Shown: in pieces, positions 40,901 through 50,100 of the stretch
How positions within the stretch are numbered: position 1 is the stretch's first letter
Layout: the number at the start of each line of letters is the position of its first letter
Origin: Flectonema sp. DT1601
Lineage: Eukaryota > Euglenozoa > Diplonemea > Diplonemida > Diplonemidae
Length of the DNA: 64,000 nucleotides
Direction: 5' to 3'
NCBI GenBank assembly: GCA_964019425.1
Contig: OZ025790.1
Coordinates: 186,001 to 250,000 of the forward strand
Program-made: the position numbers and the translations under genes
The notes under the pieces: model-generated
The model's input: the letters and a program-made list of their open reading frames with translations, nothing else
Databases searched by the model: none
Told to the model about the DNA's origin: nothing

Positions 40901-42076
40901 TACAGGATCTGTGGCACTTAAGACTGTTCCGAATAGAAAGCATGTAACCCAACTCCAGTCGTAGACCGTGAAAGCGAATTTTGCTAACAAACCAGTTAAG
41001 AAAGCAGATAATAATAGACCAGGTCCTGCGAGTAGTAAACATCCAACGAATACTTTTTTAAAAATATGATAGTCGGTAGCAAACGCAGATTCAAAAATCA
41101 ATATAGGAAGGAAGATGAAAAAGATTTCATGAGGATCCATATTCGCCAACCCGTCATAATTGGACAGAGGATATCCAAAACCTGTTGCGAACCCGAAACC
41201 AGTTCCCAACGAGAAGATTAAAACCGTGTAGGGAAGTCTTCGAATAATTGGAATTCGAGGTCCCCAATGACGGAAAAAAGCACCAACACCAAACGAACCT
41301 GTCACCAACAACACATTGTACGGTGGAGAATGAGCATGGGAATCACTATGACCACATGTCTGAACAATATAACAGGTTTCATCAACTGTCCCATCAGCGT
41401 GTGTTAATTTCTTTATTTGACAAGTATCCTTTGAATGAATGTGAAATGGATTTTCTTCACTTGGAGGACATCTACATAGCGCTCCGTGTTCAGCACCCGG
41501 GTCTTTAATATGGCAACTTTGTTCCCATTCACATTCATGAGCAAATTCATTATTCAGTCCCAGACATTGTGATCTGGCCTTTGCGTTTGTGTTGCAGACT
41601 ATGACTGCTGGTCTGCATCCACTCTTTGTACCTTCCCAAATGCAAATATCAGTTTGGGAACATTGTGTTCTGTTATAGAAATAGCAATGATCAGAAGCTT
41701 TTGGTGCAGCAGGAGCAGCAGGAGCAGAACCGCCGCCGCTGAGAACAGAAACAGCTCTTGAAGTTTCATTTTGTGGAGTTGATTCGTTTTTTGGTCCGAT
41801 TCTCCTCCATCCAGGAAGTGGTGGACCTGGTAAACGATTACTAAGTCTCACATCAACATCATATTGTGGTGATTCCATCATCCATTTTAGTTCTTCTTCG
41901 GAAGCTGCTCCATACTTGGTTTGTGTTTCCTTCATTGCATCATTTCGTAATTTCTGTACTTCCTCTCTTAACATCTTAACCTCATCTTCTAACGTTATCT
42001 CTGACAACACACTCGTGAAAAGTGAGAGCACTAGCATCATTCTTAGTGACGCGAGTACTCTAGTTGGGGGGCTCAT
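37925..42076 (-). CDS. SOS1/SLC9C-like Na+/H+ exchanger with Cys-rich ectodomain
   Basis: 1383 aa from the ATG at 42076; the frame stays open upstream through a poly(A) leader to a GTG at 42115, but only the ATG start gives a clean signal peptide (RMMLVLSLFTSVLS). Residues ~20-55 are coiled coil. Residues ~130-240 form a Cys-rich extracellular domain (about 14 Cys). Residues ~245-690 are the NHE membrane domain: LSATDPVAVVALLKELGAS and MIEGESLFNDGTAIALFNIL (the ND ion-binding motif), then TWGGLRGAVGLALGL. The long tail has a helical domain like plant SOS1 and sperm SLC9C1. It includes a cyclic-nucleotide-binding-like fold (RRFTVEKFEKGNTIGEKG, GFYCVTLGVVRVHIAG), a basic coiled coil (RKERRKDKKRAKAERKEERR) and a Ser/Pro/Tyr-rich C-terminus. 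Exports Na+ for H+. The Cys-rich ectodomain is unusual for this family. Confidence 0.9.
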   Translation of the reverse strand: MSPPTRVLASLRMMLVLSLFTSVLSEITLEDEVKMLREEVQKLRNDAMKETQTKYGAASEEELKWMMESPQYDVDVRLSNRLPGPPLPGWRRIGPKNESTPQNETSRAVSVLSGGGSAPAAPAAPKASDHCYFYNRTQCSQTDICIWEGTKSGCRPAVIVCNTNAKARSQCLGLNNEFAHECEWEQSCHIKDPGAEHGALCRCPPSEENPFHIHSKDTCQIKKLTHADGTVDETCYIVQTCGHSDSHAHSPPYNVLLVTGSFGVGAFFRHWGPRIPIIRRLPYTVLIFSLGTGFGFATGFGYPLSNYDGLANMDPHEIFFIFLPILIFESAFATDYHIFKKVFVGCLLLAGPGLLLSAFLTGLLAKFAFTVYDWSWVTCFLFGTVLSATDPVAVVALLKELGASASISTMIEGESLFNDGTAIALFNILKDAVPTGQISLSAPEMFGEFVKIALGGPAIGLIVGVICKLCLEGVFNDQLIEVSVTVAAAYLTFFVAEGFLGVSGVLGLVAFGCYLSYHKQCISPEVEHTMHHFWEIVVFMTNTLIFALAGLIVSKKAFVGITEVDYGYLMITYAGVNCIRGFGLFVFMPVLSRLPYKLDWKNALLVTWGGLRGAVGLALGLIVAGDSAILCSHPDLGSRFLFHCSGIVVLTLLVNGVTTQPIVAKLGLDRIAETKRLNMQKAHSKLIGNTQKEIRGLMRRPVLADTNWQKLRELVFTGLDNPYASDTREIVLPEDHIACVDAYCKLLLQSVLHQYEEGNLGGMSSRKLTALSTNASDESRYLYGSDLEEEFQLVWYWRALSTGTTLFPLVRSRLNNYARKKTWAEAFDLTIGFVTAHEACIKNVNKLLDKKLAVNVTRHCKKEILEAMRLLDWYTKEMPEVAVAIKTRHASREVLNLARSYCHHMEHEGMIDEEGTHELVHQVERRMESLNNNLKAAEKPSEVLSILSDFKWFNTTGSQQHLVRRFTVEKFEKGNTIGEKGLLAEGFYCVTLGVVRVHIAGKAQYFGPGFCCHLHSTLCGNNNSPRFSEIFAETAVVAAFFAATSVDDAVTEKETEEALWLQAGVQISEHVLGSTHPFSQWDDTRVRELGHTAELSQDIIADGKTTHNLSSHIAIIINGRCSEVPKSSEHKPEIIKEPMKLDDIVSRSCLFWGDAIVIKIYDVFSASEKAKRLWKKLHSWIKTTRTIAGLIGPHAVRNALALAMGAPLPSAEASGAGTNPNALEWQKQYEMHLYRPTNHLNPKLGPGSPLGRRTQKKPDFTPAIPPQSQPSTNSGGEDAENIKRKERRKDKKRAKAERKEERRVERAKRASSQASQSNADSYEMNELLSSSPYQGYNQQGSPYNSASPYTYSSPVYTSYHTPSASPHGLSPHGVPPQGYSPQP

Positions 42077-42472
42077 TGTTTTTCTTTTTTTTTTTTTTTT
42101 TTTTTTCTCCCTCACTCTTCAATTTAGGTTTTTTTTTATTGTTGTGCGTGTCCCAATCCACTGTAAAAAAAAGAAAAAACTGAAAGAATGAAAAAAAAAG
42201 GAAAAAAAAAAGTTTCCTTGAGCTCACTTGCTACATTATTGCTAACTGTGCGTACCTGTGACATGTAAAAAAAAAAGATACCTACGTAAAGAAAAATTTC
42301 ACTACCATAATAATTAAGTACAGTGTAACGATCAGCTAAAATGATATTTTTTTGAGCTGGTGTTTATTCATTATTTTTCCCCCCATTTTTTTTTATTTTT
42401 ATTTTTATAAAATTAAAGAAAACACAGAAACGAACAGTGTTTTTTTGTATTAACCATATGTGCCTGACCATT
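42077..42472. other. Intergenic with leader of the exchanger gene
   Basis: On the minus strand, TTTTCTTTTTTTTTACAG (about 42160-42177) is a strong acceptor ~85 bases before the exchanger ATG, followed by a poly(A) leader. The rest is AT-rich. Confidence 0.55.
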
Positions 42473-44242
42473 CTAATTAAACATAAGGTCGATGAATTCG
42501 GAAACTGTTTCAGGCAATTTTTCAGATAAAGAGACATAAGCAGACGGAGGAGGCTCTGATGATGTGCAACTCAAAAACTCTCCACACGTAGCAATTGCTG
42601 GAGATTTTTTACATTCCAAACAGACAAGATAACCACAAGTATCACACGTGACCATCTCAAAATAGATAAATGGAAAGTTTAAACAAGAATCACAACACTG
42701 AATTCTATGGATACGAGCACTGCTCCACTCATGTAAAGAATTCCACAAAGAAGGAGACAGTGACTTGGTATTAGTCAGTAAACAACATGAATGTGTTTTC
42801 TCATTACCTTTAACATTATTTGACAACACAACTGGATAAACATCCCAAAGTTTTCTTCCAGGATCAGTTCCCGTCCAAAGATGTAATTGATGGTGTTTCT
42901 CACTATCAAACAAACTACTCTGAAGAAGTCTTCTGAGACCTAAAAAATTACTACTTCCACTTTTATTACAATATTTTCGATAAGGACCTGAATGCTGTGC
43001 AGCTGTTCCCGTATATAACGTCGCAAGAGTGTCACCAGTGTGAGCAACTACTTCAGCTAATTGACACAAGAGAGACTCTGGAATGACATTTTCTAAAGCC
43101 ATTATAGTGGCTTTTCGTTCTAAAATGTCTGAAGCTTGTTTGAACATGATTGGATTATCGTTTTTGAGAAACATCGATACGACAGCAACGCAGATGTAGA
43201 AACAAGCAACGTTTGTTCTATCCAAAGAGTCCTTGCAATTTACTCTGAATATACAATCTTCTTGTAATGATGCTTTTAATGTTGTAAGGAGGGTTGCTGC
43301 TGCGTATTCGGTGCCGTTTTTCTCTGAGATGCCATGCCAATTAACATGAACAGTTTGCGACAGTGAGTTCATTTCCCGACATAAAGATGTTTCTACTCCA
43401 GTGTCCCTTAGCAGATTAATAAATTTTATTTTTTTATTTTTATATTTTTGCTCAAGTCTCTCATTGTATTCCTTTAATCCAATATCAGCATCCCTTCTGA
43501 GAGTTACAACCTCAAGTTCTTTGTTTAATGTTCGTTCAGAAAACCAATTTAAAGGAACCGTTCCTCTGATAAAAATATATTTCAACTTCCTTCCATCATC
43601 ACAAGTGATGTATAAAGTGCTCTCAGCTTCATTTGCTGGAACAGTTGAACCACAAAGCCCTCTCGCAAGTAGTCGAGTTCCCGGATTCTGAGGTGATTTT
43701 CTTGTTATTAAAGTGGTATTGCCTACTGTGATTGCAACTCCTTGAATAAGGTGCGGAATAGTTTTTTCAAATTGTTTTGGAAGTGAATTAAGATCACTTC
43801 TCATCCAAGAGTTCGTAGCGTATGTACAGTTATCATCTTCAATCGTTTCTTCAGTTGCATTGTGTAAGTCTACATCATCTGAATAGAAGTGATACCCACA
43901 AGGATCATATGTGGTCAACAATTTCACTAACGATTCATCATTTTTAGAAGCCGCATTCCCGTCAAGTTCGATCCTCGCCCAGACTATTTTTTTTATAGTG
44001 AAAATTTTTGCGTCTTCTACTTCGGCGGTTTTTTCGTTCTCTGTTAAGATTAACATGTGTCTGACGTTGCCGCATTTGAAAGTTCCCAAAAGTCGGATAC
44101 CAGAAGCAATGCAATCCCCACAATCTGAAGGGTTTTGGTTTCCTTCAGAGAATCGACCCGTAGCCTTATCTATTATTAAAGTCCCATTGTCGGTTACTAA
44201 AGTTCCTCGTCCATCTTTACTTTCGTACAATGAGACCGGCAT
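42473..44242 (-). CDS. SAC-domain phosphoinositide phosphatase with C-terminal Cys cluster
   Basis: 589 aa from the ATG at 44242. SAC N-lobe ASGIRLLGTFKCGNVRHMLILTE and the SWMRSDLNS segment lead to the catalytic P-loop RVNCKDSLDRTN (Cys ~336), the CX5R(T) motif of Sac1, Fig4 and synaptojanin. TVHVNWHGI stands before it. After the SAC domain come HTGDTLATLYTGTAA, typical of the family, and a Cys-rich segment QCCDSCLNF...MVTCDTCGYLVCLECKK that could bind zinc; that part is unusual. The frame is open a further 30 codons upstream. An upstream 8-base ATGTCAAA exon (44562-44555, donor GTGAGT) joined at CATCACAG/44255 would also be in frame and add MSKKRYD. Acts on PtdIns phosphates on endomembranes. 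Next to MON1. Confidence 0.85.
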   Translation of the reverse strand: MPVSLYESKDGRGTLVTDNGTLIIDKATGRFSEGNQNPSDCGDCIASGIRLLGTFKCGNVRHMLILTENEKTAEVEDAKIFTIKKIVWARIELDGNAASKNDESLVKLLTTYDPCGYHFYSDDVDLHNATEETIEDDNCTYATNSWMRSDLNSLPKQFEKTIPHLIQGVAITVGNTTLITRKSPQNPGTRLLARGLCGSTVPANEAESTLYITCDDGRKLKYIFIRGTVPLNWFSERTLNKELEVVTLRRDADIGLKEYNERLEQKYKNKKIKFINLLRDTGVETSLCREMNSLSQTVHVNWHGISEKNGTEYAAATLLTTLKASLQEDCIFRVNCKDSLDRTNVACFYICVAVVSMFLKNDNPIMFKQASDILERKATIMALENVIPESLLCQLAEVVAHTGDTLATLYTGTAAQHSGPYRKYCNKSGSSNFLGLRRLLQSSLFDSEKHHQLHLWTGTDPGRKLWDVYPVVLSNNVKGNEKTHSCCLLTNTKSLSPSLWNSLHEWSSARIHRIQCCDSCLNFPFIYFEMVTCDTCGYLVCLECKKSPAIATCGEFLSCTSSEPPPSAYVSLSEKLPETVSEFIDLMFN

Positions 44243-44639
44243 GTCATATCGTTTTCTGTGATGTTTAATTAAATTCAGTTTTAGTAATGTCGTGTTATCA
44301 ACAAAGCAAAAGCATCTGTGCCCACTTTGCAATTGAATTGTGTTGTATCAGAAAGCTACTTGCGTATATTGTTTTGTACCAAATTCTGTACAAAAAAACT
44401 GAAAAACAAATAAGAATGTTGGTGAAAAATAATAAGAAACTTCTGAGCGAAGACGAAAGTAGCACGAAACTGAATAACAAACGGCACTCGACCAAAATTG
44501 AGAGAAGTGTACAAATGTAAAGCTACTGCACCACAGGATGAGCCAGGTACTCACTTTGACATCGTACGCGATGTTTGTACAGAACAAAATAACAAAATTA
44601 AATCTACCTTCAACACAGCTACATCAGTAAGTCTCCACC
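44243..44639. other. Spacer with possible leader exon of the SAC gene
   Basis: About 400 bp, fewer homopolymers than usual. Holds ATG TCA AA followed by a GTGAGT donor (44562-44549) and two possible acceptors (GGGCACAG near 44315 and CATCACAG at 44256). Either joins in frame. Confidence 0.4.
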
Positions 44640-46924
44640 TCATCCAATATTACCAGGAGGCGCGAATAAACTATCATGTTGTGACCTCACCCACTTCTTT
44701 AGAATAGTTGCCCAACTTGATACAGATTGTTTTGGAGTCAAAGGTTTATAAGCAACATACAACTCGTACGTTCGTCCAATACGGGCTAACACTGAATAGT
44801 GTTCAGTAGTGTATGTTGTTGTTCGCTTTGCACCAACACATGTTTTCGCACCTTCACGTGCCTTTAGGTAAAGACGAAGAAGACCTTTTTGTTCCTTTCT
44901 TGTAACGAAGGGTGGACCGAATCGAGTGACAGTGTGTTGGTTTAAGGAACTGTCTTTAAATATAAAGTGAAGAACCTCATCTTGGAGTCGTTCCTGTGGT
45001 AGTTTATTTCTTTTTTATTCCCTTCTTCTTTTTTTCTTAATTTTGTTTTTATTGTTAACAAGGTTCAGAACATACTTGGATGTCAACATCTCTTATACCG
45101 TATAACCGACAGGAAGCTACCTCCGCAAGAGGTCCTGACGTCGGTTCTGACGGTGGAATACCCGTAGCAACTCTCTCTGTTGTTTTATTTTAAAGTTTTT
45201 TCATTTTAAAAAAAAAAAAAAAAAAAAAAGGAAGGAAGGAAGGAAGGAAGGAAGGAAGGAAGAAAAAAAAAAACCATACCCCTATTTGTCAGCATAAAGT
45301 CTAAAGCCAAAGCATCCTTCACTCCACGAAAAGGAGTGAAGGCCTCGTTCGATGTACTGACTAAAACCAGTGATATTGTTGGTGTTATATAAGTCATGTA
45401 CAGGTATAGAAATCCTTCCGGAGAAAACTCTGGTAGGCAACAAGGCGCCCACATCTCTTGATATTTCGCAGATTGTGGAAGGGAACTCTGAACAAAATTT
45501 GATAAAATACAAAAATCTCTCGGGTGAATCGGACTCTTGTCCATTGACAAGTACCCAACTAATAAACATGCATTAGATGAACCAATCCCTCCGAGAGAAA
45601 ACGATGATCTTGCTTCAGGAATGTGATACAAAACCATCGCATAAGGCGTCGATTGCAAATCAGCTCCACATTCTCTTAAACGAGCCCTAATAGTTTTACA
45701 TATCAAGTCCCTACATGATTTTTTTAATTTCAATACCGGAATAGATGTCAATCCAAATGCCGGATTATTATTCATAAGTCTAATGGCTCCAGTCATCATA
45801 CTTTCTGTTCCTCCGAGGAGTTGTCTGAGATCGTAGTTGGATCGTTTTTCAAAGATCTGATGGACACCATCAGTCAGTATAGACAACACAAACATATGTA
45901 AAAACTGAAGCTGACTGTGTAACTGACCAACTGACTCTCCCGTTGAACTCACAGCTAAGTATACTATTGAACCGTGTGTTAAATACACGTATAGTTTTCG
46001 ACCTGCTTTTGCATATCGAACGTTCGCAGCGCTTGGTGGTTTTTGAGCCTTAGTCAAGTCTAATGAGGCGGTATGGCTCATCGTCTTTGCTGAAACCGAA
46101 AGTATTAAGTTCATCATTCCAAAGAAATCAAGGAATTCAGTCTCATCACCATATCTCGTGTAGATTGGTCTTGATGCGTCTGAGAATATGAACATGTGTT
46201 TGTTACGACATTGCCATGTTTGTCTCCATTCGTCATCAGACTTTCCACTTTCACTTTCAGCTTTTTCTTCCACAGGTGGGATAGGTTGGCTCACTGCTTG
46301 TTGAGATGCCGCGCGTGTTCGTTGAATTTTATTTGCGACTTCCTCAGCTGTTTGATCTGTTGAATTTTGTGATTGCGGAGTATCTTTGTGATCTGGTTCT
46401 TGTTGTTCTTCAACACCATCACTGCTGCTGCTACTGAGAACATCAGTAGTTGGACATTCATCAATATTTGATATTAAATTACCTTCACTAGATGCGGTTA
46501 TCTTTTCAGTTAGTTCTGATGTTGGGAGAGGAGGTTGTTGAGGAGACTCTCCTCCTCTACTTCTTGACTCAACTGATGATAATGCAGCTGGTACGCAGTC
46601 AGGAGAAACAATTAACGTTGAGCACATTGTTTTGTCTTCATCACTCGATAAGATATCAACACCTTCTCTTGTAAATGATAACAATGAACCAGCTCCATGA
46701 CTCACACGTCCTCCAGCATTAGCTGTACTAGTATTACTGTGACCACCATCAGCAACTACATCTTGCTCTTCTTCAGCAGCGTTTTTAAAACCTTGTTTCA
46801 TGGCTTCCCTTCTTTCTCGATCTCTTTTTCTTGAAGGACTCTCAATTTCTTTTTCTGATTCCGTTGGCTCCATTTCTTCAGTAGCAGTAATTGGATCTTC
46901 ATGGTGCTCTTCTTGAGGGTCCAT
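44640..46924 (-). CDS. MON1: MON1/SAND vacuolar fusion protein, three exons (699 aa)
   Basis: Exons 46924-45280, 45176-45076 and 44993-44640; introns of 103 and 82 bp, phases 1 and 0. The ATG at 46924 follows ATTTTCTCAACAG closely. N-terminal ~225 residues are disordered, acidic and Ser-rich. The first longin domain begins QCRNKHMFIFSDASRPIYTRYGDE, a strong MON1 mark. Further conserved parts are FLDFFGMMNLILS, GRKLYVYLTHGSIVYLAVSS and LRQLLGGTESMM. Exons 2 and 3 supply the C-terminal longin part (HTVTRFGPPF, TTTYTTEHYSVLARIGRTYE, SSWATILKKWVRS). MON1 with CCZ1 is the guanine-nucleotide exchange factor for Rab7 in endosome-to-vacuole maturation. Reading only the first open frame would cut the protein and add a false Phe/Leu/Ser-rich tail. 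Confidence 0.9.
44994..45075 (-). other. MON1 intron 2 (82 bp)
   Basis: Donor CAA/GTATGT, acceptor CTACCACAG/GAA; phase 0; purine-rich middle (AAAGAAGAAGGG). Confidence 0.85.
45177..45279 (-). other. MON1 intron 1 (103 bp) with CTTC microsatellite
   Basis: Donor AGGG/GTATGG, acceptor AAACAACAG/AGAGA; phase 1. Holds about eight CTTC units (45230-45261) and a long T run. Confidence 0.82.
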
Positions 46925-47066
46925 CTTTATAGTCCCTGTTGAGAAAATATAATTAAACAATTCCACAATAAGAATACCTAAAAGTGTCTATAAAGTAACC
47001 TGAAAAGGCTTCTCTGAGAAGGGATCGTGTGTAAATGATTTTCAAAAAAAAAAAAAGAAAGAAAAA

Positions 47067-47167
47067 CCCCTATTGAGCGCAGCTAGTATTACTGACATCC
47101 CATAACATGATATAATAAATAAACAGTTCTTAAATCTGAATAGTTTTCTTCTCCGACTCCGTCAGTG
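47067..47167 (+). repeat. Dispersed repeat, copy D (5' truncated)
   Basis: GAGCGCAGCTAGTATTACTGA ... AATAAATAAACAGTTCTTAA, ATCTGAATAG, then CTCCGACTCCGTCAGTG. The tail still folds into a 5-bp hairpin (with a G-T pair). It ends 12 bases from the stop of the armadillo gene. Confidence 0.82.
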
Positions 47168-47178
47168 AAAAAAAAATA

Positions 47179-50100
47179 TTAAAATGGTGTTGCGAAATGT
47201 GATGACAGCAACACACCAACACCTTCTTGTTGTAATAACTTAACGGAGAATTGATATCTAAGGATCAGTGATATTAATTTCGAGGCGCATCTCATCATGT
47301 CTTGTTTACCAGTCAATGCTATCTTTACTGCAGGAGAGACTCCCTCATCCATTATTGATTTCACTATGTCATGTAGTCGAATCATTTTTGCTTCTGCAGC
47401 ACGTTCTCGTTCCTTAGTAGTTTTATCTCGTCCTATAGCATCGTAGGTATCACGAGCACCACCCATGATCAAGTAAGAAAGAGCAGAGCAAGAGGCTTTA
47501 AATATTGCCGGCACAGGATTACGTAAAGTGCTGCATAAGACAGGAATAACACCAGCCGATACCAACTCCGAATGGTTCTGTGGATCTCTTGCTAAAGTGC
47601 TAAGACCAGTGACACCTGATGCTACTCGAGTACTGTCAAATCTATCTTTTCCTGCTGCTAGAAACTCTTCAACAGATATTGAAGTCACCACAACTGTTGT
47701 AGGAGGATGATCAAGAATTGACAATGCGCTGTTCAAATGCCAACGAGCATCTACCGGAAGCTGTTTCGGCAATGTCGCTGAAAGCTCTCTCAACGTATCC
47801 TCCGCTTCTCTAATTGACCTGACTGCTGCTGAACCACCGTCTGATAAGTTGCTTATTAACCTGCATATTTCACACAATATTGACGCCAAAAGTGCTGTTT
47901 TCCCGGAATCGAACTTGCGAATTCTACCATTACATAAAGTATCAACATCGAGTAGGTCTGTGATGAACGATAAAGCACTCTTACCTAACATGTCAAACCC
48001 GCTTACGGCAATCATTCTACTGTGGGCAGCAGGTTCTTCTGAGACTCTAACTAAGATATAAATAGCAGCGTGAATGATGTGCGGGTCAGAATGAGATAAC
48101 AGGTTACAAAGATTCTTAAGAACACCTGTCTTATCGTCTGCCAGTTGATGTCGTTGAGTTCCTCCTGCGATGCAATTACCAACAGTTCGGAGTAGAGCAA
48201 CGCAGAGTCTGGTGTCAGAACCTGCCAGGCATTCAGAGTAGGCAAGTTTAACCATATCGTCGACAGTAAGAACTTTCAAAACTGATATCATAGATGATGT
48301 TTTCGTTCCATTACCTGCAGCAGTCATAAGTAGGAGTGCTCTTGCTGCATGAGTTCTGGTTGAAGCGTCTTGTAAGTCCCAAGGAAATTTAGAACCATGT
48401 TTTACATAATCGTGTACATTGATAGTTGATCTTCCAGGTACAACTTTCGGAGGTGGTTTTGATCCAGCTGGCTTTGATGGTTTTGTTGTAGCAGCTCTCT
48501 TAAGTTCAAGAATCATCGCAGTATCAACATGATCAGTTAACCAAGAATCACATGAAAGGATTACACAAAGTGTTCCAAGTGCTGTTGATGCTAATTTAGA
48601 CTTTTGTAAAGATCTTCTGTACGCTCCCATTATCCGAGCTATTGCAGGTTGACATTGATCTCTAGCTGCTTGATTCTTAACATATACCTGAGATGTGAAC
48701 CATGATTTCATCTCTATTGAAATGTAACAAATCCCCTGAAGAGCTTGTAGTTGTAATTTTTCAGAATCCGTCTCAACAAACTCAAGCAGGTTAGTCATGA
48801 ATGACATCCTTGCTGCAAGTTGAAGAGAATCCGGATTGGCATCTTTACCACACAAGTTTATTATAACTGACGTACACGATAACTGTATGTCTCTAGTTCT
48901 TGATGATAAAAGGTTTTTAACACCTTTGAATACCTTTTCAGTCGCGAATTCATTTCTAACACTAACCGTATTTGAAAGATAGTGTAGAGAAGCAGCGATG
49001 TTGACGCGAGTGTCAGAATGTTCACATTTTGATAAAAGTGCTAATTTTGGAATGAACCCAACGTTGACAGCATGTTTATGAGAAGCAGGATTTCCTAAAA
49101 CAGATTTAATTATCATGGAGGCTGCGTGGATTCTGTTGACACTGCAACGTTCAGTTGTGGATCTAATTATCTTTCCCAATGAATCTGAAGAAAACATTGC
49201 GTGTTGCATTACACTTTCACTTGATAACAAATGTGAAATAGCCACTAGTGAACCAGACGCGACAGCATCAAGAATATTAGCTCCTCCCTTGCCACAGTCG
49301 TCTTCAGAGTCTTGCAATACCTCTGAAGCTGTTTTGTATGATTGAGCGAGTTCGTCATCATCGTCATCATCTTTGTCTTTGTTGGTCGCTCTGCGTTCAT
49401 TTATTTTATTTTTAGCATTTTTTCGTTGTTGTTCGAAGTCTTTTGCTCTCTGCTGAAGTTCACACTTCCTCTCTTTATCGTCAGTTATCAGCAACAATGA
49501 TTCAAAAAGTTGAATACTACTGACGCGATCTCTGTAAGCAGGACGTTCCAACATGTATGAGAATATTCGTAAGACATTACGAAGTGGTTCTGGAGAAGGA
49601 CATTTAAGGACTGCTTCTATAACATTTCCAGCGAGCTTACACCTAACAAAGCATTCTCGAAGGTCTAATTCAGGTGTTATTGTTTTGCATATGATTTCAG
49701 ACCCAACTTGTACGATTGATAAGTCTGGATACACTAATGATCTAAATAGAAGTGTTGCTCCACCTTTCTCAAGAACCTTCCAACGGATTAACTCATTCCC
49801 AGCTAGGTGACCAATTGTTTGTAAAAGTGTTTTAAATATGATACTGTTATTACGAGCTTTACCGCTGTTTGAGAATAATTGAATCGCTTGAAGGACGTTT
49901 TGAGATACGAAAACTTCTCCGAGTTCTTTGTTGCTGCAGAGTTGAGCGACAGCAGCGAATGCCTCGACACGAACTCGGGTTAACGGAGACTTAGTCAGTT
50001 CCATTATAATACTGATTCCACCTTCATCAAGGATAGCTCTTCTAAATGAGTGAGGGTCAGTATTTGATAACAAACCTAATCCTTCAGCTGCAAGTTGTTT

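Noticed and set aside
37925-42115. GTG start at 42115 for the exchanger
   Set aside because: Translates a poly(A) leader into a Lys run and hides the signal peptide; the ATG at 42076 is better.
45206-45279. Phe/Leu/Pro/Ser repeat tail as part of MON1
   Set aside because: It is intron 1 read through, made of CTTC repeats and a T run; two downstream exons restore the conserved end.
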